DNA of 64,000 bases from Euryarchaeota archaeon UBA256 (GTDB taxonomy: Archaea; Thermoplasmatota; Poseidoniia; Poseidoniales; Poseidoniaceae). Under the pieces are notes generated by a model. That model saw nothing but the letters and a program-made list of their open reading frames with translations, was not told the DNA's origin and did not search any database. Made by a program: the position numbers and the translations under genes. The DNA is taken from positions 78,563 to 142,562 of the forward strand of contig DACE01000033.1 of assembly GCA_002494645.1 (NCBI GenBank), given 5' to 3'. How positions within the stretch are numbered: position 1 is the stretch's first letter; each line of letters starts with the position of its first letter. Shown piece by piece: positions 35,751 through 44,447 of this stretch.

Positions 35751-36196
35751 CGACAATTATCAGGCGATACGTAGAGACTGATACCGGTCATCGAGTCCCG
35801 AATCACAAATCAAAGTGCAAACACCTGCACGGACATCGATATCGATTTGAAGCAGAAATTGAGGGAGATATCGTTACACAATCCGGCGTTTCTGAAGAGG
35901 GGATGTTGATGGATTTCTCTGATATTAGCCATGTCCTTACGGTCTATGTTCACGATGTCATTGACCACGCATTTGTCCTCTATGAAGGCGACCACGAGGC
36001 TAGGCGGGCTTGCGAAGCAATGGGAGACGGGCACAGGACCGTCATCGTCCCATTCATTCCTACTGCAGAAAATCTGGCTAAGTGGGCGTTTGAACAGGTT
36101 CAACCACACATACAAACTGCCTATGGCAACCGCTTACAACTCGTGGCAATGCATTGCCGAGAGACGCCTAAGTCAATGGCAAGTTGGCGACCTTAA
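35747..36196 (+). CDS. queD: 6-carboxytetrahydropterin synthase
   Basis: Converts dihydroneopterin triphosphate to 6-carboxy-5,6,7,8-tetrahydropterin, the step between FolE and QueE. The zinc site is formed by His in DTGHRV and the HLHGHRY motif; the catalytic cysteine is in SKCKHLHGH, and MLMDFSDI, DHAFVL and PTAENLAKW are family signatures. 149 residues is normal for the QueD/PTPS-I family. The TTG at 35747 overlaps the fusion gene's stop. It completes folE-queE-queC-queD, enough for GTP to preQ0. Confidence 0.94.
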   Translation: MTTIIRRYVETDTGHRVPNHKSKCKHLHGHRYRFEAEIEGDIVTQSGVSEEGMLMDFSDISHVLTVYVHDVIDHAFVLYEGDHEARRACEAMGDGHRTVIVPFIPTAENLAKWAFEQVQPHIQTAYGNRLQLVAMHCRETPKSMASWRP

Positions 36197-37021
36197 TCAG
36201 TTCAATTTTCTCCGGTGGTGTTTCTTCCATTCTGGATTCTTAGAACTGAATTGCATCGCAGTTGTTCCTTCAACCAAGCCACCAATCAATCGCGTGGCTT
36301 CATCATCGGTTGGCATGCTTCTTGAGAGGGTGCGCTTCATGGTTTGTTCAAAAGAAAATTTACGTTCATCAGACCATGTCAAAGACTCAGCATATTGTTG
36401 AATCGCTTTCAAGAGTGTTTGTCGTAATTCAGGAGTCATGAGGCGATCAATAGAGACTATTTCTGGTAAGCCAGGGTCACTACCCAACGATGTATGGATA
36501 CGATGCCTCTGAACTTCGTAGAGGATAGCATTAACAGCGTGGCTAAGGTTGGCAATAGGATAACCTTCCCAAGTAGGCAATGTCACCAAAAAGTCACACC
36601 GTGCCAAATCCTCTGTAGAGAGTCCCTTGCCTTCTTCACCAAAAATAATGGCTGCTTTTTGATTGGTATTTTCAAGCCGTTCCACCATTTCCCAAGGATA
36701 AACGAAATGACGGAATAATGTCTTATCGCCAACCTCGCGCTTCCCTGAAGTTCCCAACACAACGGAGCAATCTTCCGTTGCGTCAGCAATGCTGGAATGG
36801 ATGGATGCGTTGTCGAGAACTGAGGATGCATGCTTGGCTCGAGCACGGGTGTCTCCATCGTCAAGTGCACAGTTCGGATGAACCAAGCGTAATTCAGAAA
36901 ACCCATAATTCAGCATACTTCGGCATATTGCCCCCAAATTACCGGGGTGACTCACTCCTACAAGAACGACTGTTATCTCAAATGACCCCTTTGGGAGAGG
37001 TATGGATTGACGCTCACCCAT
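36197..37021 (-). CDS. trmJ: SPOUT tRNA 2'-O-methyltransferase TrmJ
   Basis: Methylates the 2'-hydroxyl of the nucleotide at position 32 of tRNAs. SPOUT motifs are clear: VSHPGNLGAICRSM (motif 1), IIFGEEGKGLS (motif 2) and LPTWEGYPIANLSHAVNAILYE (motif 3). A helical C-terminal extension of about 100 residues matches TrmJ. ATG 37021, just after GGTGA, is chosen; ATG 37033 is an alternative. It is the last gene of the ribosomal-protein cluster and overlaps the preceding 77-residue gene's end. Confidence 0.93.
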   Translation of the reverse strand: MGERQSIPLPKGSFEITVVLVGVSHPGNLGAICRSMLNYGFSELRLVHPNCALDDGDTRARAKHASSVLDNASIHSSIADATEDCSVVLGTSGKREVGDKTLFRHFVYPWEMVERLENTNQKAAIIFGEEGKGLSTEDLARCDFLVTLPTWEGYPIANLSHAVNAILYEVQRHRIHTSLGSDPGLPEIVSIDRLMTPELRQTLLKAIQQYAESLTWSDERKFSFEQTMKRTLSRSMPTDDEATRLIGGLVEGTTAMQFSSKNPEWKKHHRRKLN

Positions 37022-37247
37022 TGGATTCACCATCGTTTAATTGATTCAAAAATTCAGCAATCCAACGTGGATCACAAACTTGGTAGATGAAAAAAAGGAA
37101 ACCACCATCCACTCTATCGTCCATGACAATGGAACGCTTACGTAAATTGTGTTGCTGACGAAGGTATCGAATAAGTGCTTCTAAGACCTCTTGGTCGTCG
37201 CTATGGACACTTACCGGCATGCGGTCCCAATTGACCCGAACCGGCAA
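37014..37247 (-). CDS. 77-residue protein in ribosomal cluster, L18Ae/LX-like suspected
   Basis: A short protein starting at TTG 37247, with AAGGTGA well placed before it. The stretch QQHNLRKRSIVMDD recalls the GS-KHRVKRR-I segment of archaeal ribosomal protein LX (L18Ae/L20a), and LX is often encoded beside L31e and L39e in archaea. The match covers only about 20 residues, so the assignment is tentative. It is downstream of S17e by 10 bases and overlaps TrmJ. Confidence 0.5.
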   Translation of the reverse strand: MPVRVNWDRMPVSVHSDDQEVLEALIRYLRQQHNLRKRSIVMDDRVDGGFLFFIYQVCDPRWIAEFLNQLNDGESNG

Positions 37248-37257
37248 TCACTCACCT

Positions 37258-37449
37258 TCAATCGGTTCGGCGTTGGCGGTAACGTGTGACGTACCCTGCA
37301 ATCCAGTTGCGGAGTTTCTTGGAGTTCACGTCAGTGAGTTCAATGACCATCAACTTGTTGTGGTCAAAGTCTTCTGTGAATTTTTCACCATGTTCTTCGC
37401 AAAGGCGAATGGCACGGATTTTGATAAAACTTGGTCGAATATTTCCCAT
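37258..37449 (-). CDS. rps17e: Ribosomal protein S17e
   Basis: Archaeal/eukaryotic small-subunit protein. The whole 63-residue sequence follows the family: MGNIRPSFIKIRAI at the start and SKKLRNWIAGYVTRY at the end. ATG 37449 is preceded by GGAGTGAG; a GTG three codons earlier overlaps the L31e stop. It lies between L31e and the 77-residue gene. Confidence 0.93.
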   Translation of the reverse strand: MGNIRPSFIKIRAIRLCEEHGEKFTEDFDHNKLMVIELTDVNSKKLRNWIAGYVTRYRQRRTD

Positions 37450-37454
37450 TTTGC

Positions 37455-37730
37455 TCACTCCTTCATCAATTTGACTTCAATAGGGATGTCAGGTTCGTCG
37501 TGGCGTGTTACCAACAATCGGACCTTACGTGGCGGATTTTCAATACCTCGCTTCCATATATGTTCGTTGACTTCTTGGTCAATGTAGACTTCTTCATCTT
37601 CGCGTACTTTGAGGTGACGAATCACTTGTTCACGGATGATTTGCATGGCCCTTGGCGCACGCTTGTAGCGAGTGATGTTCCATGCGTTACGCAGTGGGAC
37701 AATGAGTTCTGATTCATTTGGTCGTGCCAT
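37455..37730 (-). CDS. rpl31e: Ribosomal protein L31e
   Basis: Large-subunit protein of archaea and eukaryotes located near the exit tunnel. The 91 residues contain the family core ELIVPLRNAWNITRYKRAPRA and VYIDQEVNEHIWKRG. The ATG at 37730 is preceded by GAGGTGAT. It follows L39e by 11 bases, the usual archaeal neighbour. Confidence 0.95.
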   Translation of the reverse strand: MARPNESELIVPLRNAWNITRYKRAPRAMQIIREQVIRHLKVREDEEVYIDQEVNEHIWKRGIENPPRKVRLLVTRHDEPDIPIEVKLMKE

Positions 37731-37741
37731 ATTTCATCACC

Positions 37742-37897
37742 TCATCGTTGGAGTTTACTGCGTCTCCACTGGTGTCGCTTGGGGTGAGACACCGTATTTC
37801 GGTCGGTCTTGAGCATGACCCAAACTGGGACACGCCTGTTCTGCTTTCCAACCTTCATGAGGCGGATTTTCTTTGCTGCTGGTTTATTCTTTGACAT
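37742..37897 (-). CDS. rpl39e: Ribosomal protein L39e
   Basis: A 51-residue basic protein, the normal archaeal length. The family hallmarks are present: [10 protein letters not shown] and [12 protein letters not shown] at the C-terminus. The start is ATG 37897 ([13 protein letters not shown]); the frame stays open upstream but that part lies in the PDCD5 gene. It sits 13 bases after PDCD5 and before L31e, the conserved archaeal order. Confidence 0.95.
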   Translation of the reverse strand: MSKNKPAAKKIRLMKVGKQNRRVPVWVMLKTDRNTVSHPKRHQWRRSKLQR

Positions 37898-37910
37898 TTC
37901 GAGCACCTTC

Positions 37911-38270
37911 TCAGATTCTCCTGATGGACGCATTGCTGCGGCTCTTGGATTGGGAAACAAGCCATTGCTTGAGTGAAGCATCGCTCATGGGTGTTGTCAG
38001 TTGACCGTTTTGATGCATGAGAGCAAGAGACTCTTTGAGTGCGAGTGCACGCTTGGGCTCTACCATTGCGATGCGGGTAATCCGAGCACGCGCATCCGTT
38101 GAAAGTGCTTGGCGGAGGATTGCGTCGATTTGAGCTATCGTTTGCGCTTCTTCATGGGCGACTTCCTCGGCCTGCAATTGTTGCATGGCCTGTTCTTGCA
38201 GTTGATCTTGCATTTGTTGGAGGCGTTGAGCACGGATGGCAGCCAATTCATCATCTTGGTTTGCTGCCAT
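37911..38270 (-). CDS. PDCD5-like DNA-binding protein
   Basis: 119 residues of the archaeal PDCD5/TFAR19 family: an N-terminal acidic/Gln-rich helix ([15 protein letters not shown]), then the three-helix core ([25 protein letters not shown]) and a basic C-terminal tail. Family proteins bind double-stranded DNA weakly and are typically encoded beside S19e and L39e, as here. ATG 38270 follows a perfect GGAGGTGA; a GTG three codons upstream is less likely. Confidence 0.93.
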   Translation of the reverse strand: MAANQDDELAAIRAQRLQQMQDQLQEQAMQQLQAEEVAHEEAQTIAQIDAILRQALSTDARARITRIAMVEPKRALALKESLALMHQNGQLTTPMSDASLKQWLVSQSKSRSNASIRRI

Positions 38271-38295
38271 TGCGGTCACCTCCTCAACTCCCTAT

Positions 38296-38787
38296 TCAGT
38301 ACTTGGAAAGGCCAGGATATTGTGCCTCAGTAATCTCACGAACGGAATGCGCAGTATTGTCGACAAGTTTCTGTCCAGCTGCAGTAATGCGTCGTCCAGC
38401 ATAGAGTTGAACTGGACCGTCTTCCCCTTCAACGACTTTGGTTGGAACCTTCTCAACCAATCCCGCTTCCTCAAGTTGTTGAAGAGCAGTGCGAATGATG
38501 TGGCGTGATGCGACCCCAGGTGTGTTCGGGCCGACGCCGTTATCCTTCTTTCCGCCAAAGGACTGTGCCAAGTTGGTGACTCCAAGAGGGCCATTGCGAG
38601 CGATTTTGCGGAGGATAGCCGCCGTACGTTGGAACCACCAATCTTCCTGAGCAGGAGGGCGTTCTCGGTCCACTGCAGTCTTGACATATTGTGCCCAATC
38701 AGGCATTGAAACAGCGTCTTGTTCAGCCATAGCAAGTGCTAGGGCGGGGTTGAAAATCTCAGCAGGTATGTCATAGACGGTCGTCAT
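38296..38787 (-). CDS. rps19e: Ribosomal protein S19e
   Basis: Small-subunit protein of archaea and eukaryotes. MTTVYDIPAEIF, WWFQRTAAILRKIARNGPLGV, and the basic stretch SRHIIRTALQQLEEAGLVE are family motifs; the final GRRITAAGQKLVDNTA completes it. The start is ATG 38787. It heads the minus-strand cluster S19e, PDCD5, L39e, L31e, S17e, 77-residue protein, TrmJ. Its C-terminal addition of about 15 residues (SVREITEAQYPGLSKY) is slightly longer than usual. Confidence 0.94.
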   Translation of the reverse strand: MTTVYDIPAEIFNPALALAMAEQDAVSMPDWAQYVKTAVDRERPPAQEDWWFQRTAAILRKIARNGPLGVTNLAQSFGGKKDNGVGPNTPGVASRHIIRTALQQLEEAGLVEKVPTKVVEGEDGPVQLYAGRRITAAGQKLVDNTAHSVREITEAQYPGLSKY

Positions 38788-38864
38788 AGCGAAGCACCAA
38801 GCAACATTGCGACCGTCCGCCCCTATATGAAAAGAACGGGTCAACCAATCCAATAAATTGGCTC

Positions 38865-39794
38865 ATGGAGTCCGTTTCAAGGTTCAATATACAAGCCTTG
38901 ATGAATACCCGCCTGCTGGAAAGGGTAATGAAGAAGGCTTTGGCACAGAATCCCAATCTGCTTCGAACCCTCATTGGGTTGTCAGTTACGCTCATTTTCA
39001 TGCTCTCATATGCCGTTTATGGCGCTACTGTTTCTCCTTCTGTTTACATCTATCAAACAGAAGCCTCCGTCGATGAGTATGATGCATCACAGGCTGATGA
39101 AGATATCGAACGGAGTTACGACCAAGACACGAACACGACGACGTGGGCTTGGCAAGTCTTCGCTGATGGCGCAAACCTGACATGGGTAAATGTTACCGCT
39201 TCTGATTTATCTGACGGGGCTATCCTCAGGGTGACCAGTATCGCCATGCTTTACAGCCATGAGTTACTGGGAACGACCTATGATTTGGAAAATCCTCTCG
39301 AGGAAGGTTTCTCTTGCGCAGAATTGTGTTTCCACAACACTTCACACGAGCGTACGAGCCCAGATGGTGACGATCTAACATTTTACGGGTTGACATCAGT
39401 TGATCCCGCACGTCGTTCCAACGGCTCGGTTTTCGCACAAGACATCGCAGAGGCCGAAGAGAAATCCAGAGAGATGATTGAATACATGCACTCCCCATCC
39501 ATCCTCAGGATCGAGGTTATAGAACAGGGAAACCGAACTACACAGCCCGTCATTACCGCTCTAACGGTGAATGAGGCTTTTTCCAGCGTCGAAGTATTCT
39601 CTGTTGATGCAGCGACAGAATTTCTTTGGGCTTTAGCAGCCGTTGTAGGTTGTTTTTCGATGGTATTGATTCCTTCATTTACCGTGTACTTTGCAGCACG
39701 CGCAAAAGAAAAGAAGACGGAAGCAAAACTTGCTCTGGCTCAAACGGAACTTGAAGGGGTGTTCAATAGTGAGCAATCCGCTGGCGAAAAGTGA
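38865..39794 (+). CDS. Bitopic membrane protein, unknown
   Basis: 309 residues with two transmembrane segments: one near residue 38-58 and another near 250-275. Between them is a roughly 190-residue external domain with several NxS/T sequons and a cysteine pair (FSCAELCFHN). The last 35 residues form a charged cytoplasmic helix. No family recognised. ATG 38901 is an alternative start. The divergent S19e start is 77 bases away, so the region between carries both promoters. The large surface protein follows 33 bases downstream. Confidence 0.65.
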   Translation: MESVSRFNIQALMNTRLLERVMKKALAQNPNLLRTLIGLSVTLIFMLSYAVYGATVSPSVYIYQTEASVDEYDASQADEDIERSYDQDTNTTTWAWQVFADGANLTWVNVTASDLSDGAILRVTSIAMLYSHELLGTTYDLENPLEEGFSCAELCFHNTSHERTSPDGDDLTFYGLTSVDPARRSNGSVFAQDIAEAEEKSREMIEYMHSPSILRIEVIEQGNRTTQPVITALTVNEAFSSVEVFSVDAATEFLWALAAVVGCFSMVLIPSFTVYFAARAKEKKTEAKLALAQTELEGVFNSEQSAGEK

Positions 39795-39827
39795 AGCCAT
39801 TGCTCTCATATAGATTGACTGTCCTCC

Positions 39828-42800
39828 ATGTCAATGAGGGACATGCGCCGAATCCTACCTCTTTTCCTCGTCATCATGATGATGGGCTCTCCCATTGCAA
39901 ACGTAGATTGGCTTGAAGAAAGGACGTCCATGCAGAGTCCGAGAAATTCCACGGGGGTGGATGTTCGGGTCACAGATATATCGGTTGCATACACGAACAG
40001 TGGGGATGAAGACAATTACAGAATGTTCTCGTCAAATCATCCAATTTTGGGTTTCAATCGACCTGCAGAACTCTATGTGATTGATTCGATGGTTAACGTG
40101 TCGACAACATTGACTGTGACAGTAGAAAATATCGGTACTTCTTCTTCTGGTGTTATCGATGTGAATGTGGTGTTACTCCACAATGAATATTCTTACTTTG
40201 AATTCGTTAATAGTACAGTCCAAATGGCTACACTTTCATCTGGCTCCAGCAATACCGCTGACCTCGTCATCATTCCGACATATGCGGGGAACCATACACT
40301 GATCATGCGTGCGACGTCTACGGTATCTGATGATGTGCCAAGCAATGATGCAATGTCACGAGGTTTCGCAGTTGGATATGATTACTTCAATTGCGATGCT
40401 ACGACACAATGGACAGTAGGCTCGGGTTGGACGCTCAGTACTGACACCTCAATTTCAAAGGGACGAAGTTGTCATGCTGGCAACGGTCAAATGTCAACAT
40501 ACAACAACAACGCGCTCTCCGTCATGACTACACCTGTGATGGATTTATCAGACGCTATTAGCAACCCATTGCGTACAAATGGTATTTCATTCTACTACAC
40601 TGGCAGTACGGCAGCGAACGACAAATTGACAATTTTAGGACTGAATGCTTTTGGAGCGTGGTCTGAAATTGGTTCTATCACAGGGACTGTTGACCAAGAT
40701 TTCTTGGACGGAGCAAATTGGAATACATTCAGTGTCAGCAACAAAGGTGCCGTTTCACCACTTCTTCCTGTTGCAGCAGAGCTCTTCCATTCATCTAGTC
40801 AATTCAAATTTGAATTTACGTCGGATGCAAGCGGAACGGACATAGGTTTCTACATCGATGATATTGTCATCTTGTACGACCAGAAGGTGCGAATGGCAGA
40901 TTACAACGTATCTGCGCAAGGCACTGGCATCAACGGGGCGATCCCCGGTGAATGGGGAAGCATCAGTATTGAAATAATGAACACCGGTAACATTTCAGAA
41001 TATTTCATCCCAGAAATTCTCGGTCTACCCAGCGGATGGGAGGCGTATTACGCCCGTCCATCTGGCACCAGCCTGGACCCTCTTGAAGGTCTCATGACCA
41101 TTCCAGGAACTCCTACACCGTTTCAAATTAAGATAAAACCAGATGCAAATGCCAGCATAGGATTTCAACAGATGAGCGTGTCCATTCGCTCAGTACAGTA
41201 TTCAAGCATCTCAACGGTTGTACCCGTACAATTCTTAGTCATGGCCGATAGGATACCGGTGATCCTGCCACCAGATGTACGCCCGAGTTGCCCCCCTTCC
41301 TACACGTGTACGTTTGAGGTTGGCGTAACCAATGAAGGTGATGCTACTGACGTGTTTGATATTACCTTGGATACGGGCACCTTACCCAACGGTTGGTCTG
41401 TTGGACTCGCTTGGTCTCAATCATCATCTGTCCTGTTAAGGCCAGACGATGTGCTGAATGTTTTGATGACCATGACCGTCCCAGTGGATGCTGCCCCAGA
41501 TACGATTGTGGATTTTGAATTTACACTCGCAGCGCAAAACGATTCATCTCGGTCGACTTCTGTAGACATCCCTATTTCGGCTTCCATGATCAGTGATGCT
41601 TCTGTCATGTTGATTACCGATGTTGGCAGCGATTGGTACTTTGTGGACGCGGGAGATTCGATCGTCCTCGAATACATGATTTGGAACAATGCAACCCGAC
41701 AGGATATTTTTTCGATGAGCGTGACGGTAGAAGATGAGGGTCAATGGGTTGTGCATCAACCAACTCGTCCAGACGCAGTGCTCAACTCAGGCATGTCAAC
41801 CACCTTCAAAGTGATCATCGATGTTCCCGCAAATGCTATTGCAGACGACAGAGGACCAACTCTCACACCTGTCATTGAATCTCAACGCAGTTTCATGACG
41901 GTAGAGGGGGCCTCCTATGATGGAATGCGCGTGACTACCAGTCACGATGTTGTATTGACGCTAGGTGAAACCCCGTCCAAACTCACTCCAAGTATACCCA
42001 ATGCAGTGGAATTAAAATTGGAAAACAATGGAAACGGGCCGACACAAGCCGAAATCATCCCCGAAAGTATTCCTGACACATGGTCGTGGTGGCTCACCAT
42101 TGATGGCGAAGAACACACTGGACCAATTGACCTCAGTGTATCTTATGACTTGTTGCACACCAAAAATGTGACATTATGGCTCATGCTTCCGATGTCAGAA
42201 GCAGCAGGAGAACTCCATAGCATTACTGTAGAAGCAACATTACTGGGTGAAAACACGGACACACATCCAAGTAACAACGTAGTTGAGGTTTTAGCGGCTA
42301 CTGGGTCTGTCCGCCAACCCTCCTTGGGTGAGTCCTCGAGCAGCACATCAACCATGGCTAGTGGTATGTTTTACGCAGAGACGGTCTTATTTAATGATGG
42401 GAATGCGGTTGAAAATCGCCTCAGTGTTATGGCAACAGTATCTTCATCCCCTCCCACCGTTGGCCTCATTCCTTTCTTTACCATCGACGGTGGTCAACGA
42501 GTGATGGGGTCGGAAGTTGATCTTTTGATTCCCGCTGGAACAAATGTGACGCTGAGAGTTGAGGTGATCGTTCCTGCCGACACCCCTCTCAACACTCAAT
42601 TTGTTGTCCGATTTGTTGTCCTTGGTGCAGTCGATGAGCAAGATTTACCAATTGTACTCGTTGATGAATCAATGATTCTACTTGACCAACAACGCAGCAT
42701 GACCATGACTGCGATGTCAACAATCGATGGATTGATTGACTTTGGAACTGCTGCGAGTATTTGGGTGAATCACACATCAACATCTACGATAACAGAACAG

Positions 42801-43403
42801 TACACTCTCACAGCATCCACCGAGGATGGATGGCAGGTGACATGTGACAAGCGCTTGCTCAATTCTACCGGGGCTCAACTCGAGGCGACACCGGGGCATA
42901 TCACACCACAATTTCAACAAAAACGCTGTGAGGTACTCAACCTCAATGGACCGCTTGAAGGTGAAATCTTATTCCAAGTCCGAAGCCTTGACGGCGTGCT
43001 TGATTCAAGTCAGGTTGTTGCATTGACCTTTGAGGAGCCACCTCAAAGTGATTCAATGAATTCCCTTGTGATGGTGGGTGGTGGTGTGGGTGGAATCGTC
43101 TTTATTGCCCTCCTCATATTCATGTTACGGGGAAGAGAACACCAACATGATGAATCAATGGATATGGATCAGGATGAGAACGATGTGAATGTTGTTGCTA
43201 CTGCAGGACCTCCGACGAGCGATCGAATGAACGGACCACCAGGTAGCGTTGATTCTCCCGCTGAACAAGCATCCACACAAATTTCAGAAGTGGCAGGTGC
43301 TGTAAAATCTGTGCCTCCGCTGCCTCCGTCAGGCTTGCCTCCAGGGTGGAGTGAAGAACAATGGACCTATTACGGTCAGCAATATCTTGATGGCACATTG
43401 TAA
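39828..43403 (+). CDS. Giant anchored surface protein with repeated beta domains
   Basis: 1191 residues: a signal peptide (MRRILPLFLVIMMMG), then a CARDB-like beta sandwich, a jelly-roll/MAM-like insert (about 180-350, ending FEFTSDASGTDIGFYIDDIVI), several further CARDB/NEW3-like repeats, a C-terminal transmembrane helix (about 1080-1100), and a cytoplasmic tail. The tail ends with a proline-rich stretch and the motif GLPPGWSEEQWTYYGQQYL. Many NxS/T sequons suggest glycosylation. It is probably an outward-facing adhesin, structural or scaffolding protein; ligand unknown. Confidence 0.8.
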   Translation: MSMRDMRRILPLFLVIMMMGSPIANVDWLEERTSMQSPRNSTGVDVRVTDISVAYTNSGDEDNYRMFSSNHPILGFNRPAELYVIDSMVNVSTTLTVTVENIGTSSSGVIDVNVVLLHNEYSYFEFVNSTVQMATLSSGSSNTADLVIIPTYAGNHTLIMRATSTVSDDVPSNDAMSRGFAVGYDYFNCDATTQWTVGSGWTLSTDTSISKGRSCHAGNGQMSTYNNNALSVMTTPVMDLSDAISNPLRTNGISFYYTGSTAANDKLTILGLNAFGAWSEIGSITGTVDQDFLDGANWNTFSVSNKGAVSPLLPVAAELFHSSSQFKFEFTSDASGTDIGFYIDDIVILYDQKVRMADYNVSAQGTGINGAIPGEWGSISIEIMNTGNISEYFIPEILGLPSGWEAYYARPSGTSLDPLEGLMTIPGTPTPFQIKIKPDANASIGFQQMSVSIRSVQYSSISTVVPVQFLVMADRIPVILPPDVRPSCPPSYTCTFEVGVTNEGDATDVFDITLDTGTLPNGWSVGLAWSQSSSVLLRPDDVLNVLMTMTVPVDAAPDTIVDFEFTLAAQNDSSRSTSVDIPISASMISDASVMLITDVGSDWYFVDAGDSIVLEYMIWNNATRQDIFSMSVTVEDEGQWVVHQPTRPDAVLNSGMSTTFKVIIDVPANAIADDRGPTLTPVIESQRSFMTVEGASYDGMRVTTSHDVVLTLGETPSKLTPSIPNAVELKLENNGNGPTQAEIIPESIPDTWSWWLTIDGEEHTGPIDLSVSYDLLHTKNVTLWLMLPMSEAAGELHSITVEATLLGENTDTHPSNNVVEVLAATGSVRQPSLGESSSSTSTMASGMFYAETVLFNDGNAVENRLSVMATVSSSPPTVGLIPFFTIDGGQRVMGSEVDLLIPAGTNVTLRVEVIVPADTPLNTQFVVRFVVLGAVDEQDLPIVLVDESMILLDQQRSMTMTAMSTIDGLIDFGTAASIWVNHTSTSTITEQYTLTASTEDGWQVTCDKRLLNSTGAQLEATPGHITPQFQQKRCEVLNLNGPLEGEILFQVRSLDGVLDSSQVVALTFEEPPQSDSMNSLVMVGGGVGGIVFIALLIFMLRGREHQHDESMDMDQDENDVNVVATAGPPTSDRMNGPPGSVDSPAEQASTQISEVAGAVKSVPPLPPSGLPPGWSEEQWTYYGQQYLDGTL

Positions 43404-43415
43404 GGAGGACCCTTT

Positions 43416-43589
43416 GTGTCGTCCTATCCCACCGCATGGTACCTCTTGTGGGTTGTTGTGGCATCATGCGGAGTATTGACCTGGTATCTTCGGAATTTCA
43501 CTGAGCGGATTCAGGCCACACGAACCGTTGCCCTACTTGGGACAGCATCCATGCTCACTCTGTTGTCATGGACATGGATGGAATTTTGA
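43416..43589 (+). CDS. 57-residue small membrane protein
   Basis: Begins at GTG 43416 with AAGGAGG seven bases upstream, 12 bases after the surface-protein stop. It has a hydrophobic segment near residues 8-24 (WYLLWVVVASCGVLTWYL), a short basic/acidic loop (RNFTERIQATR) and a second hydrophobic segment near 37-55. It is too short for most gene callers but its ribosome site and close spacing to the next ATG (4 bases after its stop) support it. Function unknown. Confidence 0.65.
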   Translation: MSSYPTAWYLLWVVVASCGVLTWYLRNFTERIQATRTVALLGTASMLTLLSWTWMEF

Positions 43590-43593
43590 GGTG

Positions 43594-44103
43594 ATGATCG
43601 TGGAATTGTCAGGTCTTGAAACACATGCCCTCGCATTACAATACCCCTGCCGTTTACCAGTTTGGTGGGCTCGCCATGGCGAAGTCGCAAAAGACCCACA
43701 CATTCGGGGCGTTAGTGGTAGAAATATTACCATTCGAATTCAGAAAAATTTCAAACGCTTTGAAGGATTGATGGCACGAGTACTTCGTGCCCCTAAGGAG
43801 TTGCGCAGACCATTGGACACGATGAATAGCATGTTGTGGGAACTCTGCGATGGAAGCCGAACATTTGTAGAAATCTGCACGGTCATGAATGACGTATTCC
43901 AAGAAGAAATTTCCCCTGTTGTGCACCGAACGGCACAAGCATTAGGGCTTCTTCAAAATCACCAACTTGTCCTCATGTTAGCTGAGCCCTTAGACGGCAG
44001 ATGGTCTGTTCGACCCGGTGTTGTACCAAAGAACCAGGAGTTAAGTGAACTCAAAGAAGGTCATGACTACGACCTCGCAGCATTAGACGGGGAAATGCCC
44101 TGA
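43594..44103 (+). CDS. PqqD-like domain protein
   Basis: 169 residues. The middle shows the PqqD/RRE-type winged helix: DTMNSMLWELCDGSRTFVEICTVM, where 'ln..a..iWel.dG.rtv.ei' is the family pattern, followed by a VVHRTAQALGLL helix. N- and C-terminal parts are unrecognised. PqqD proteins bind peptide substrates of modifying enzymes, but no radical-SAM partner is nearby, so a wider winged-helix role is equally possible. ATG 43594 follows GAGGTG. It overlaps the convergent ArsC-like gene by 21 bases. Confidence 0.65.
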   Translation: MIVELSGLETHALALQYPCRLPVWWARHGEVAKDPHIRGVSGRNITIRIQKNFKRFEGLMARVLRAPKELRRPLDTMNSMLWELCDGSRTFVEICTVMNDVFQEEISPVVHRTAQALGLLQNHQLVLMLAEPLDGRWSVRPGVVPKNQELSELKEGHDYDLAALDGEMP

Positions 44104-44436
44104 ACATGCAGGAATATCCTTCAAATTTTCCAATGGACGAGCGATAACAACTGTTTGACCGTCATCAACAATCGGCCGTTGTAACGCATCCGAATTCAAT
44201 ACTAGAAAATTGATGATATCATCCATGCTTGAATCTCGGTCCAAAGGAATATCTCTATTCAGGCGGATAAAGTCCACAGGAGGGTGATTCGACCGCTCCA
44301 TCAAATCTTTGAGTTCTCCTTTGGTTGGTGGGTTTTGGTGGTAGTCGATCACTGTCACGGACCCGATGGACTGAATCAGTGACAATGCTTGTCGCGATTT
44401 TGAGCATCGTTTGTAGTGGTAAATCCGTAATGACAT
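44083..44436 (-). CDS. ArsC/YfgD-family thioredoxin-fold reductase
   Basis: 117 residues of the ArsC/Spx-type family. The N-terminal YHYKRCSKSRQAL places a single cysteine at the usual site, and LNSDALQRPIVDDGQTVVIARP is the second half signature with the conserved Arg-Pro. It differs from true Spx in lacking a CxxC. Likely function is a glutathione- or thiol-linked reductase, with arsenate only one option. It is the last gene of a minus-strand operon with an FMN reductase and an FGE-like protein. Confidence 0.8.
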   Translation of the reverse strand: MSLRIYHYKRCSKSRQALSLIQSIGSVTVIDYHQNPPTKGELKDLMERSNHPPVDFIRLNRDIPLDRDSSMDDIINFLVLNSDALQRPIVDDGQTVVIARPLENLKDIPACSGHFPV

Positions 44437-44447
44437 CTCTGCTCACC

